Assembly: GCA_002423435.1 (NCBI GenBank)
Contig: DIWE01000038.1
Span: forward strand, 47,007 to 79,542
Reading direction: 5' to 3'
Length of the DNA stretch: 32,536 nucleotides
Origin: Clostridiales bacterium UBA6114
Lineage (GTDB): Bacteria > Bacillota > Clostridia > Oscillospirales > Butyricicoccaceae
This document shows, piece by piece, positions 21,337-30,362 of this stretch (position 1 is the first letter of the stretch; every line of letters begins with the position of its first letter). The notes under the pieces are model-generated. The model was not told where the DNA came from. It saw only the letters and a program-made list of their open reading frames with translations, and did not search any database. Made by a program: the position numbers and the translations under genes.

Positions 21337-24300
21337 TCAAAAGAGGCTGAACTGCTGCATCACGCTCTCCTGCCGGCGTAAAAAAGCGTCCCCCACCGCA
21401 AGGGCATCCCCCGGCAGACCGCCGAGAAACGAAGACGGCGAATCCGACGTCAGAAGGACAAGCTCGTCCTTTGCCCTCGTCATGCCGACGTAAAAAAGCC
21501 GCCGCTCCTCATCCGGGTCACAGCCGTTTCTGCCGCTTGTGAACGGAACCGTCCCCTCGTTTAAGCCGCACAGGAACACGGCGGGAAATTCGAGGCCCTT
21601 TGCCGCGTGCATCGTCATCAGCGAAACCGCGTCCGAAGCATAGACCCTGCCGCCGCTTCGCGATACGTCGGCCTCCCGCCCCAACGCGAGATTCCGGAGA
21701 AACGCGGGCATCCCCTCGTGCAAAACGGACATGTTGAGAAGCATCTCCATGCTCCGGACATCCGAAAGCCCGTTGTCGCTGATCCAGTCCCCGATCAGCT
21801 TTTGCGGCTTCTCAGTATGGACGGCCGTCTCATATTTTTCAAAAAGCGCCGTCAGTCTTTGGAGGTTTTCCGCAGCGGGCTGTCCGAGCCGGTTTAAGAC
21901 GGAGGCTAAGGACGACACGCCTTTTTCGGCTTCGGCGTAAGCTTCAAAAATCTTTTGCACGAGGCCCTCGCCGCAGGCGCCCGACGTTCTGAGGCATGCC
22001 CTTAGGGAGACGAGATCGCCGGGGTTTAACAGAAAGCGGAAAAAGGCGACCGCCTTCCGGACCTCCCGGTCGGACAGAAACTCGTCCCGCCCGGAGACCA
22101 CATACGGGATGCCCTCCTTCAGGAGGCACTGCTCGATCATTTCCGCCTGGCGGTTTGTGCGGTAGAGCACGGCGATATCGGAAAAGCCCCTCGCCTGCCC
22201 CGAAGCCGGCCGCCTCCCGCCCCGCGCGGACGACGTGTGCGCGTCGAGCATGTCGATGCCGCCGACCAAGCGGTTAATTTCCTTCGCGACAAACAGGGCC
22301 TCCGAAAAGGCGCTGTCCGCTTTCAGGAGGCTTACCCTCGCCCCGCTTTCCCTTTTTGCCAGAAGCGAATCCGCGTGCCCGGCCTCATCCGAAGGGATGA
22401 CCGATCCGGCGCAGCGGAGGATTTCGGGCGTCGACCGGTAATTTTGGGTGAGCCGGTACTTCTCAGTCTGCGGGAAATCCTCCGAAAGCATATCAAAATA
22501 GCGGGGGTCCGAGCCCCTGAAGCCGTAAATGGACTGATTCGGGTCGCCGATGACGAAAATGCTTTTGCTGTTTTTCCCCCACTCCTTTATCAGGCGGTAC
22601 TGGACGTCGCTCACGTCCTGGAACTCGTCGACGAGCAGATGGGCAAAAGAACCGCCAAGGCTTTTATCGCCCTTGCCCGAAACGTCCCCGCTCTCGAACA
22701 GGGAGAGCGCCTTCAGAAGAATATCGTCGAAATCCAGCACGCCGTAGCGTTCAAGCTCGGCGTTGTACAAATCGTAGACTCCTGGCGGGACCTGCGGCGC
22801 GTCGTCCGCGGCCGCCGCACCGTTTTTTAACAGCGAAATCTGCCGGAGGACCTCCCGGGGAGAGCTTTTCAGACGGAGGCTTTTTAGGATGTCCCCGACA
22901 ATGGAGAGCGCGTCCGATTCGTCGATCACCGTGACAGGTTCCCCTCCGTTTCGCTCCGCCAGAATTTTCAGGGCGATGGAGTGGAACGTGCCTATGGTCA
23001 TCCCTTTCACCGCGCGCCTGCTGCCGAAATGCTTCTCAAGGCGCCCGCGCATCTCGGAGGCCGCCTTGTTGGTAAAGGTGACCGCGGTAATCTGCGAGGG
23101 GCGCGCGCCGCATTTTTCGACGAGACAGGCGATGCGGCTGACGAGCGTCTTTGTCTTGCCCGTTCCGGGGCCGGCAATCACGGCGATGGCGGGTGAAGCT
23201 GCGCAGACCGCCTCCCATTGCTCCGGATTCAGTCCGTAAGCTGCGCCGCCGGACGCCGTTTCAGCCGCCCCGGCGCCCGTGTCCGGCGCGCAAACGGGAA
23301 CCGAAGCGGACGCAGATGCGGCGGCTAAACCCTTATGAGCCGGGGCGTTTTTGGAGACGGCCGTATCCTTCGCCTTTTTCCCGTCAAAAAAGCAGAGCTG
23401 GCCGGAAAACAGGTCGATCTCGCTTTTATCCAGGAGCCTGATTTTGCCGTATTCCCCGTCATATCCGGGGCTGACCCCGACCTTGCCGCAGCGGAGTCTG
23501 CGGATGCCCTCGGCAATAAGGGTCCCCGCCTCCCGCCGGACGTCGTCAAGCGGCGCCTCGCGGAGAATAAAGAGCTCGGGCCCTAGGTTATGTATCAGCT
23601 CTAAGTACTTTGCCGCGACCTTCACGCTCTGGGCGGAAAGCCCGGTCGACGCGGCGATCACCTCGCGCAGCGGTACAAGGCGTTCAAAGCGCTTTGCCGC
23701 CGGAGGGACAAACCCCTCCTCCCGGTCCGCGAGCGCCTCCACCCGGTGGAGCACTCCGACCGTGATCCTGCCTCCGCACACGGGGCAGCGGCCCCCGGCG
23801 GCTTCGGTATCCGAAGGATTCAAACAGACCTTGCAGTTTCGGTGCCCGTCCAAGTGGTATTTCCCCTCCTCGGGGAAGAACTCGATCGTGCCGCAAAACT
23901 CCTGCCCTTCCCGGTTTTGGAGGGCCCGGGATATATGTCCATAGGTGAGGTCCGTGTTGAAAATATTCGCTTCCCTCGCGAGATTTCCCGGGGAATGGGC
24001 GTCCGAATTCGAAACCAGCGTGAACTTGTCCAGCGCGGAAAGGCGCCAGTTCATCGGCGGGTCGGAGGAAAGCCCCGTTTCGAGCGCATGGATATGGCCG
24101 GTCAGGTCCCCGAAGCACTCCTCGATATCGTCAAAGCCCGAATAAGCGCCGAACAGCGAAAAATGAGGGGTCCAAATATGCGCGGGGATGAATATGGCGT
24201 CGGGGCAGACGTCAAGCGTGATTTCCAGGAGGTCTTTTGCGTCGAGGCCCAGGATCGGCCTGCCGTCGGAATGCAGGTTGCCGATGGCCTCCAGCCTGTT

Positions 24301-24657
24301 TGAGAGGGCCTCGGCCTGCTCGATGCCGGGGAGCAGGATCACGTTGTGGATCTTCCTTACTTTCCCGTTCTTCTTGTATATGGAGCTGATTTCTCCCGAG
24401 ACAATGAACCGGGGCCGGAGATCTCCCCCCGCGATATCCTCCTTTTCGCGAAATCCGTCGGAGAGCTCATAAAGCCCGTCCCCTGCCGGAACCAGCTTCT
24501 CCCGTAGCTCCCCGCGCCAGGCGGGGTGGGTGAAATCCCCCGTTCCGATCAGCGAAAGCCCCTTTCGGCGCGCCCACAGCTCAAGGGCCTCGGGCACGCA
24601 CTCTTTGCTCGTCGCTCTGGAGTATTTTGAATGAATATGAAAATCGGCAATGAACAT
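21337..24657 (-). CDS. endonuclease Q-like domain fused to UvrD/PcrA-type helicase
   Basis: This 1106-residue protein joins two DNA repair modules. Residues 1 to about 425 look like the endonuclease Q family: a PHP-like metal site beginning F-H-I-H-S (residues 6-10), S-N-S-D-A-H at 216-221, and a four-cysteine zinc motif C275, C278, C291, C294. Endonuclease Q nicks DNA 5' of deaminated bases and abasic sites. Residues about 430-472 form an Ala/Ser/Gly-rich linker. Residues about 475-1090 are a superfamily 1A helicase with G-P-G-T-G-K-T at 496-502, the D-E-F-Q-D box at about 677-681, Q-N-Y-R-S-T, M-T-M-H-A-A-K-G-L-E-F and V-G-M-T-R-A-K. All key helicase motifs are intact. No frameshift is needed to join the halves. 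A nick-then-unwind repair enzyme is the obvious idea, but its activity is untested here. Confidence 0.9.
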   Translation of the reverse strand: MFIADFHIHSKYSRATSKECVPEALELWARRKGLSLIGTGDFTHPAWRGELREKLVPAGDGLYELSDGFREKEDIAGGDLRPRFIVSGEISSIYKKNGKVRKIHNVILLPGIEQAEALSNRLEAIGNLHSDGRPILGLDAKDLLEITLDVCPDAIFIPAHIWTPHFSLFGAYSGFDDIEECFGDLTGHIHALETGLSSDPPMNWRLSALDKFTLVSNSDAHSPGNLAREANIFNTDLTYGHISRALQNREGQEFCGTIEFFPEEGKYHLDGHRNCKVCLNPSDTEAAGGRCPVCGGRITVGVLHRVEALADREEGFVPPAAKRFERLVPLREVIAASTGLSAQSVKVAAKYLELIHNLGPELFILREAPLDDVRREAGTLIAEGIRRLRCGKVGVSPGYDGEYGKIRLLDKSEIDLFSGQLCFFDGKKAKDTAVSKNAPAHKGLAAASASASVPVCAPDTGAGAAETASGGAAYGLNPEQWEAVCAASPAIAVIAGPGTGKTKTLVSRIACLVEKCGARPSQITAVTFTNKAASEMRGRLEKHFGSRRAVKGMTIGTFHSIALKILAERNGGEPVTVIDESDALSIVGDILKSLRLKSSPREVLRQISLLKNGAAAADDAPQVPPGVYDLYNAELERYGVLDFDDILLKALSLFESGDVSGKGDKSLGGSFAHLLVDEFQDVSDVQYRLIKEWGKNSKSIFVIGDPNQSIYGFRGSDPRYFDMLSEDFPQTEKYRLTQNYRSTPEILRCAGSVIPSDEAGHADSLLAKRESGARVSLLKADSAFSEALFVAKEINRLVGGIDMLDAHTSSARGGRRPASGQARGFSDIAVLYRTNRQAEMIEQCLLKEGIPYVVSGRDEFLSDREVRKAVAFFRFLLNPGDLVSLRACLRTSGACGEGLVQKIFEAYAEAEKGVSSLASVLNRLGQPAAENLQRLTALFEKYETAVHTEKPQKLIGDWISDNGLSDVRSMEMLLNMSVLHEGMPAFLRNLALGREADVSRSGGRVYASDAVSLMTMHAAKGLEFPAVFLCGLNEGTVPFTSGRNGCDPDEERRLFYVGMTRAKDELVLLTSDSPSSFLGGLPGDALAVGDAFLRRQESVMQQFSLF

Positions 24658-24697
24658 TTAGACGACCATCCCTTTTCATGCGCCTTCATTATATTTC

Positions 24698-24706
24698 ATC
24701 ATACCA
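24698..24706 (-). promoter_or_regulatory. possible extended -10 promoter of the fusion gene
   Basis: On the minus strand TGGTATGAT (24698-24706) fits an extended -10 element about 40 bases before the start codon. No good -35 hexamer is seen. Confidence 0.35.
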
Positions 24707-24779
24707 CAAAATTCGCGTTATTGAGAGCATCAATTCGATTTCCCGGCGAATACAAAGTTATTCATCCCCCCATCCTATG

Positions 24780-24823
24780 AAAAAAATTGCCCCAATGACG
24801 GGCGTAACTTCAAAGCCCTTCAT
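24780..24823 (-). terminator. weak possible terminator after the amidohydrolase gene
   Basis: An 8-bp stem with one mismatch (24795-24803 with 24815-24823) is followed on the minus strand, after several bases, by seven T. It is the only candidate end for the second catabolic operon. The rest of the 222-base gap 24658-24879 shows nothing further. Confidence 0.3.
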
Positions 24824-24879
24824 CGTGGCAAATGGACGAAACCGCTGTTTATGGAAATAGTGATGCTGAAAGGAAGCTC

Positions 24880-25851
24880 TTACTCTCCCATCCGAAAAAA
24901 ACGCATGGGATTCTCCTGCGTCACCAGTTTCGCTTCAATGGGCTCGCACCAGCCTTGGATCTTTACGACAGGCTCACGCATACGCATGTCGAACGGATAA
25001 TCGGTACCCAGAAGGACGCGCTCCGCTCCCACGGTTTCCAGCATAAAGCGGAAAGGGGACCTGTCGTAGACAATCGTATCGAAGAACATGTTTCGGGGCA
25101 GTTCCAAGGTCTTAAGTCCGCCCGCCTTCGGCTCGTCCCGCACCGAAAAGCCGTTTTTGATCCGGCCGTACACAAAGGGGAACGCGCCGCCGCCGTGGGA
25201 AAAGCAGACCCTCAGGCCGGGATATCTGTCGAAAAAACCGCTGAGCAGCATCCTCGCGGCGGTAAGCGCCGTTTCGGTGGGGTTGCCGACGAGGTTCGCC
25301 ATATAGTATTTGGACAGACGTCTGGGCGCCGGAATATTGTGGGGATGGATGAGAATGGCGCAGCCGAGCTTGTTCGCCGCTTCGAAAAAATCGGCAAACC
25401 GTTCCTCGTCTAGATCCTCCTGATTTACATGGGAGCACAGCTCCACGCCGGCAAACCCCAGGGTGTTCACGCAATAGGAAAGCTCCGCGACCGCCGAGGG
25501 GACATCCTGCATCGGGACGGTGCCGAGCCCGCCAAACCGCGCCGGATGCCTTCTGCAAAGGGCGGCGAGGCTTTCGTTGTAGGCCCGGGACCATTCCCTG
25601 CCGAAGCCTGAATCCTTGTCGTAGCCGAAGAGGTAAGGCGGGACGCTTAAATACTCCTTTTGGATATTCTGCTCCTCCATATAAGAGAGGTGTATCCGCT
25701 CGTCGTTAAGCGCCGCGTAAGCCGGCCGGATACGGCTGCCCCAGATGACATAGCTGTAAACGCCCGGCCCGATCTGCTCGACCTCGGGGCTTAAAAACTC
25801 CGATTTCATCAGCTCTGCGGGAATGATGTGCGCATGGGCGTCCGTATTCAT
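24880..25851 (-). CDS. amidohydrolase of the ACMSD-like decarboxylase family
   Basis: This 323-residue protein belongs to the amidohydrolase-2 family that includes aminocarboxymuconate-semialdehyde decarboxylase (ACMSD) and gamma-resorcylate decarboxylase. The predicted metal and catalytic residues are H6 and H8 (D-A-H-A-H), H169, H219 and D284, spaced as in ACMSD. Most characterised members remove CO2 from aromatic or muconate-like acids, and some are hydrolases. The frame is open to 26007, but the ATG at 25851 has AGGAGG a few bases upstream and starts the metal motif correctly; it begins 11 bases after the TRAP permease stop. It is the last gene of the operon. Substrate unknown. Confidence 0.85.
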   Translation of the reverse strand: MNTDAHAHIIPAELMKSEFLSPEVEQIGPGVYSYVIWGSRIRPAYAALNDERIHLSYMEEQNIQKEYLSVPPYLFGYDKDSGFGREWSRAYNESLAALCRRHPARFGGLGTVPMQDVPSAVAELSYCVNTLGFAGVELCSHVNQEDLDEERFADFFEAANKLGCAILIHPHNIPAPRRLSKYYMANLVGNPTETALTAARMLLSGFFDRYPGLRVCFSHGGGAFPFVYGRIKNGFSVRDEPKAGGLKTLELPRNMFFDTIVYDRSPFRFMLETVGAERVLLGTDYPFDMRMREPVVKIQGWCEPIEAKLVTQENPMRFFRMGE

Positions 25852-25862
25852 ACGCTTACCTC

Positions 25863-27734
25863 CTAGACGGTGACTTTTGCGGCCTTGCGGGAGCGGTACT
25901 GGAAAAAGAAATAGTATACCGCAAATACGGCGAGCGCAATAACCGATGTAATAAGCTCCGGGTACATAATCATGACGGAAAGCACCATAAGGAGCAGGCG
26001 CTCCCAAACGGGCATCCTGTGATTCCAGTATCCCTCTATCGTCGCCGTCATGATCGGGGTGGCGGCGATCAGTATAAAGCCCATCCAGATCAGCTGGGGC
26101 ATAGTGCCTTGAGCAAGTATCTCCGGATAGTATGCAAAGACAAAGGGCATCAGGTACATGACCACACTGTACCGCATTGCACTAAACCCGGTCCTCATGG
26201 GATTTGCATCGGCGATGCTCGCGCCGGCGTAAGCCGCCACGCAGACGGGAGGGGTGACGTTTGACAGGCCGGCGGCCCAAAAGGAGATGATATGGGCCAC
26301 AAGCTTGCTGATCCCCAGGCTGGTCAGGGCCGGGACCGCGACCAGCGAAACCACGATATAGGTGCCGGTCTGGGTCGCGCCCATGCCGATCAATGTCGCG
26401 ACAAGGCTAACCAGAATCACGGCGATAAACAGGTTCCCCTGTGAGAACGCAACCACCACGCTGCCGAATTTGGTGCCGAGGCCGGCCAGCACGATGCTGG
26501 ACAGCACAATGCCCAGGCAGCCGATGGTGGCGCCCACCATCAGGTTGTTTTTGGCCGCGAGCACAAGGCCGTCGCAGAATTTTTTCGGGCCGACCCGCGT
26601 CTCTTTCCTAAGCCAACTCAGCGCCACCACCGAAAGGGTGCCGAAAAAGCCGCAGTAAGGAACCGATAAGCGGGATATCAGGGCAATGATGATGACGGCC
26701 AGCGGAACAAGGTGATACCATCCCGTCTTCAGAAGCTTAAGCGGGCTTTCCATCTGTTCCTGTTCTTCCTGCCCGACGACGATGTTCTTTTTTTTGGCGT
26801 GATGGTGCACCGCCCAGTATACCCAGTAGAAGTACAAAAAGGCGGGCAGCACGCTGATCGCCGCGATATAGAAGTAGCTTACCTCACAGAAGGTGGACAG
26901 AAGAAATGCCGCGGCCCCCATAACGGGAGGCAGAAACTGCCCTCCGGTGGAGGCGGCAGCCTCGATGGCGCCCGCGTCCTCGGGAGCAAAACCCGCCTTT
27001 TTCATCATCGGAATGGTGAAAATGCCGGTGGTCGCCACATTGCCGGCGGAGCTGCCGGAGATGGAGCCGATCAGCGCGCTTGAGAGCACCGCCATCTTGG
27101 CGGGGCCGCCCACCGTTTTCCTGGTGATGGACCGGGCTATGTCGATGTAAAATGCTCCTGCACCCGAAACCTCCAGCATCGCGCCAAAGATCATAAACGG
27201 AATGACATAGGTGGCAAAGGTCGCGGTAACGGAACCAAAAATACCCTCCATGGTGCAATAGGAAAACTCAATAATTCTGGTAATCGAAAAACCGCGGTTT
27301 GAAAAGATGCCGGGCATGCTCTGACCGAAGTAAAGCATCGCCAGGAAAAAAGCGGTCACAAAAACCAATACCCATCCCATGACGCGGCGTACGGCGCACA
27401 GCACGACAATAATGGCGACAATGCCGAAGGCGATATCCGCGGTGTTGGGCGAGGCAAAGCGGCTTACCGCGTAACCCGCATAAGCATAGATCCAATATCC
27501 GCAGGATACTATGGCGGCCAGACAGAGCGCAATGTCCCATGCTTTAACCCTCTTCGACCGGCTCCGTCCGGCATAAAGCAAAAAGGCCAGAACACTGTTT
27601 AACATGATGTATATACCGCGATGGCTTTGGGTTGAAATAAGTCCGAAACCGGCGGTAAAAAAATAGAACCCGGAGAAAAGCGCCGCCAGAGCATAAAAAA
27701 CCTTTCCCCAAGTCCCTTCCAGTTGTCTTTTCAC
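25863..27734 (-). CDS. TRAP transporter fused permease (small and large membrane domains)
   Basis: This 623-residue membrane protein is the fused form of a TRAP transporter permease, as used with TAXI-type binding proteins. An amino-terminal four-helix part (about 1-150) corresponds to the DctQ-like subunit and the rest to the DctM-like subunit, with the family stretch S-A-L-I-G-S-I-S-G-S-S-A-G-N-V-A-T-T-G near residue 220. The transport is driven by a sodium or proton gradient. The start is a GTG at 27734, supported by GGAGGTG upstream; no better ATG exists. It follows the binding protein gene after a 142-base gap containing a hairpin. Confidence 0.94.
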   Translation of the reverse strand: MKRQLEGTWGKVFYALAALFSGFYFFTAGFGLISTQSHRGIYIMLNSVLAFLLYAGRSRSKRVKAWDIALCLAAIVSCGYWIYAYAGYAVSRFASPNTADIAFGIVAIIVVLCAVRRVMGWVLVFVTAFFLAMLYFGQSMPGIFSNRGFSITRIIEFSYCTMEGIFGSVTATFATYVIPFMIFGAMLEVSGAGAFYIDIARSITRKTVGGPAKMAVLSSALIGSISGSSAGNVATTGIFTIPMMKKAGFAPEDAGAIEAAASTGGQFLPPVMGAAAFLLSTFCEVSYFYIAAISVLPAFLYFYWVYWAVHHHAKKKNIVVGQEEQEQMESPLKLLKTGWYHLVPLAVIIIALISRLSVPYCGFFGTLSVVALSWLRKETRVGPKKFCDGLVLAAKNNLMVGATIGCLGIVLSSIVLAGLGTKFGSVVVAFSQGNLFIAVILVSLVATLIGMGATQTGTYIVVSLVAVPALTSLGISKLVAHIISFWAAGLSNVTPPVCVAAYAGASIADANPMRTGFSAMRYSVVMYLMPFVFAYYPEILAQGTMPQLIWMGFILIAATPIMTATIEGYWNHRMPVWERLLLMVLSVMIMYPELITSVIALAVFAVYYFFFQYRSRKAAKVTV

Positions 27735-27809
27735 GTATCAACACCTCCAGATTGAATCGGTAAGCCCGATTGCGGCGGCTAAACGAGAATCAGAAACAGA
27801 AAAGATCCA

Positions 27810-27852
27810 TGCGGATGCAGGTACTCTTCATTGCGCGATACCAGCATCCGCA
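27810..27852. repeat. 9-bp inverted repeat between TAXI and TRAP permease genes
   Basis: TGCGGATGC at 27810-27818 and GCATCCGCA at 27844-27852 pair across a 25-base loop. No U-tract follows. It lies in the 142-base gap between the binding protein and permease genes, a place where RNA hairpins often set unequal expression of the two. Confidence 0.55.
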
Positions 27853-27876
27853 CTTTAATATACGGATGGACGGTGC

Positions 27877-28971
27877 TTAATCGTTGAAATTGGTGTAGCC
27901 GTTATTGCCGTAGGCGCTCCAATCATAATTCATCGGGTTTTCCTCAAAGAATTTTACCGCGGCGGGGTGGATGGGGGCGCCGGTGCCCTCCATGATTTCC
28001 AGGCCGGGCTTTGTGAATTTCCATTGGCCGTAACCTTCGCCCAGGGCGGCGTATATATCCGGATCATAGATGGTGGTCAGAATATCCTCAATGACGTAAT
28101 CGGGAATATCCCTGCGCGTGATGACGACCATCGGAACATGGGGGCAGGGCACCGGCTCCATAACACCCCGGTACGCTCCGACCGGGATACTGTCGGAGTA
28201 ATAGAAGGGATAGGCGGAGAGGACTTTGTCCATCTCGTCCTGAGTAAAGGAAAGCAGCCGGATTTCCTGGGTGTTGGACAGCTCGGTGATGGCGCCCAGC
28301 GGAATGCCCGTGGTGCTGATCGCGGAGATGTGGCCGTCCGTCAGGGCGATGCCGGCATCTTCAAACTGCATGTATTCGCGCTTGCAGTCGATGCCAAGGG
28401 TATCCAGAACGCGGTCGGCGTTGGCCTGCGCTCCGGAGCCGGGCTGGCCGCAGGCGACGCTTTTTCCGGCGAGCTGGGAAAGGGAGGTTATGTTATCTTT
28501 TTTCAGCGTGGTGAAATATATCTGGCCGGGCATGTAATAGGTAACCAGGCGAAGATTATCCTTGTCAAGGCCTGCGTACTTCTCGGAGTCGGTGAAAAGC
28601 GCCTCGTAAACGTCGGACGCATGAGCCATGCCGAAGTCGATTTCGTTCATCAGGATACGCTTTACATTGTCGGCCGATGCGCCGGTCGCGATATTGGTGA
28701 CGTTCATATAGTCGTATTTTTCAGTGAGAATCGGGGCGATCACTCCCGTGGCGTAGTAGAAACCGCCGCCTGTGGAGGAGCTGCCCCAGGAGATTTCGAT
28801 TTTCTCCTTTACAACAGACGAAGAAGCGGAAGCCGGAGGAACGGATGTGCTCTCGGAGGACGCAGTGGAAGCCGGAGTGGTTGCCGGTTGTGGATTGCCC
28901 GATCCGCCGCAGGCGGCAAGCGCCGCCGTCATAGCCAACACCATGAGAAGTGCCAGTACTTTTTTGGACAT
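27877..28971 (-). CDS. TAXI-family TRAP transporter solute-binding lipoprotein
   Basis: This 364-residue protein is a TAXI-type extracytoplasmic binding protein. It starts with a lipoprotein signal with K3-K4, a hydrophobic core and the lipobox L18-A19-A20-C21, then a Ser/Thr/Pro/Ala-rich linker to about residue 55. The binding domain opens with a stretch typical of TAXI proteins, G-S-S-S-T-G-G-G-F-Y-Y-A-T-G, and later has G-Q-P-G-S-G-A-Q-A-N-A. It should capture the solute outside the cell and hand it to the fused permease encoded next. AGGAGGG stands close upstream of the ATG. Ligands of TAXI proteins are poorly known (glutamate and 2-oxoglutarate-like acids are among those reported). Confidence 0.94.
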   Translation of the reverse strand: MSKKVLALLMVLAMTAALAACGGSGNPQPATTPASTASSESTSVPPASASSSVVKEKIEISWGSSSTGGGFYYATGVIAPILTEKYDYMNVTNIATGASADNVKRILMNEIDFGMAHASDVYEALFTDSEKYAGLDKDNLRLVTYYMPGQIYFTTLKKDNITSLSQLAGKSVACGQPGSGAQANADRVLDTLGIDCKREYMQFEDAGIALTDGHISAISTTGIPLGAITELSNTQEIRLLSFTQDEMDKVLSAYPFYYSDSIPVGAYRGVMEPVPCPHVPMVVITRRDIPDYVIEDILTTIYDPDIYAALGEGYGQWKFTKPGLEIMEGTGAPIHPAAVKFFEENPMNYDWSAYGNNGYTNFND

Positions 28972-29040
28972 CTTTTTTCCCTCCTAAAATTCAGTGATTG
29001 CTTACGCTTTAAGACAATATCCGGTTTTGCCTTTGATTTC

Positions 29041-30282
29041 TCAGACGGCGATGATTTCGCCGTCAAGCGGCAGACCGGTGGTTTCCACGGGTCCGTCCGC
29101 CGTTATCAAAACCGTGCGCCCGAGCATCAGGCCGGTGTCTTTGCCGAAGGCCGGGTCGAAAATATCGGTGGCGGTGGCAAAGCACATGTTCTCCTGAAAG
29201 CTCAGGCTGGGAACGCGGGAGTAAGCGTGGTCGGGCCATGACCCCGCCTGCCCGCCGTACATGCAGCTTGGAAATTCGGGCGACGCGAGGCCGTGTCCAT
29301 GAAGCCCGCATTCCACCGTGCCGAACCCTCGTTTTTCTATGACGTCCCGAAAGCCCGCGACCGCGTCGCCAAACGGTCTGCCCGGCTTCATGGCATTGAT
29401 GCCCGCCTTTTGGGATTCGACGCAGCATTTGTAGATTTCCTTGTATTCCCGGGCGGGCTCGCCGATGGACACCGAGACCTCGGCGCCGCCGAGATAGCCT
29501 TTGTAGCTCGCGTGGAATTCGCTGACGATAATATCGCCCTTCTCCAGAACGCGGGCTCCGGCGGGGGCCCTCCTGCCGTGAGGGGCGGGGCGCGGGCCGG
29601 ACGACAGCCAGATCATGTCTTCCTCGCCGCCGTTTGCAAGGCTCGCGTTTTGCATCATTGCGTAGACCTCATATTCCCTTCTGCCGGGCCTGCATGCTTC
29701 GACCATCGCCTCTGCCATCAGGCGGCTTAAGTCGGCGGCGCGCTGAAGTATTGCAATCTCCTCCGCGCTTTTAATCATCCGGACCTGCTCCAAAAGCCAC
29801 CCAGAGGCCGTAAAGGTCACCTTCGGAAATTCGGCCTTGACTGCATGAAGCTGGGTGTATGGAACAGTCTCCGGAATGACCTTTGGCGCGTTCTCGCCAA
29901 ACCCGACAATTCCGATGTGCGCATTTTGGTAACCGCGCTCGTTGATTTCTCTGATCAGTTCCCTTGTCGTGTTTTGCTGCCCGGCGCGGGCGTCCTTGAT
30001 CCAGCCGTTGGCGAGGGCGCCCCAGGGCGTTACGTCGTGCGGGAAACCGGTCCAGAGCACGGGATCGCCCTTTCGGGGGAACAGGATGCAGCCGGGAGCG
30101 GCTCTACCGCAAATGTATCGGTTGTTGGCCATGGCGACCCGCCATTTGGATTCATTTCCCCATACCAGGAGTACATCCAGACCGGCAAGATCCATGCGCC
30201 AGCGAATTTCGCGCCACCTTCTTTCGCGCTCAGCATCGGTGAATTCTAAGTTTTCCCAGGTCTTTGGATCGAGATTGGACAT
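29041..30282 (-). CDS. M24-fold creatinase-like protein with most metal ligands lost
   Basis: This 413-residue protein has the creatinase/aminopeptidase-P two-domain layout. In the pita-bread domain the usual five metal ligands are largely replaced: the first Asp is E255, the second is G266, the His is kept (H330), the first Glu is A371 and the second is G388. Creatinase, which hydrolyses creatine without metal, shows the same kind of change, so a metal-free hydrolase is likely. The ATG at 30282, with AAAGGAG eight bases upstream, is preferred over the in-frame ATG at 30318. It lies between the alcohol dehydrogenase and TAXI genes. Creatine is not implied. The alignment was made by eye. Confidence 0.85.
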   Translation of the reverse strand: MSNLDPKTWENLEFTDAERERRWREIRWRMDLAGLDVLLVWGNESKWRVAMANNRYICGRAAPGCILFPRKGDPVLWTGFPHDVTPWGALANGWIKDARAGQQNTTRELIREINERGYQNAHIGIVGFGENAPKVIPETVPYTQLHAVKAEFPKVTFTASGWLLEQVRMIKSAEEIAILQRAADLSRLMAEAMVEACRPGRREYEVYAMMQNASLANGGEEDMIWLSSGPRPAPHGRRAPAGARVLEKGDIIVSEFHASYKGYLGGAEVSVSIGEPAREYKEIYKCCVESQKAGINAMKPGRPFGDAVAGFRDVIEKRGFGTVECGLHGHGLASPEFPSCMYGGQAGSWPDHAYSRVPSLSFQENMCFATATDIFDPAFGKDTGLMLGRTVLITADGPVETTGLPLDGEIIAV

Positions 30283-30362
30283 TCTCCCTGCTCCTTTCTT
30301 GTTTTGAATATTTAACATTTTGCTTTATCTGTCAGCCGAATTACAAAAAATATGTAAGCGTC

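Noticed and set aside
29041..30282. DMSP lyase DddP
   Set aside because: DddP is also an M24-fold protein and an iron-dependent alcohol dehydrogenase occurs in some DMSP pathways, but DddP retains acidic metal ligands that are missing here, and nothing else supports DMSP use.
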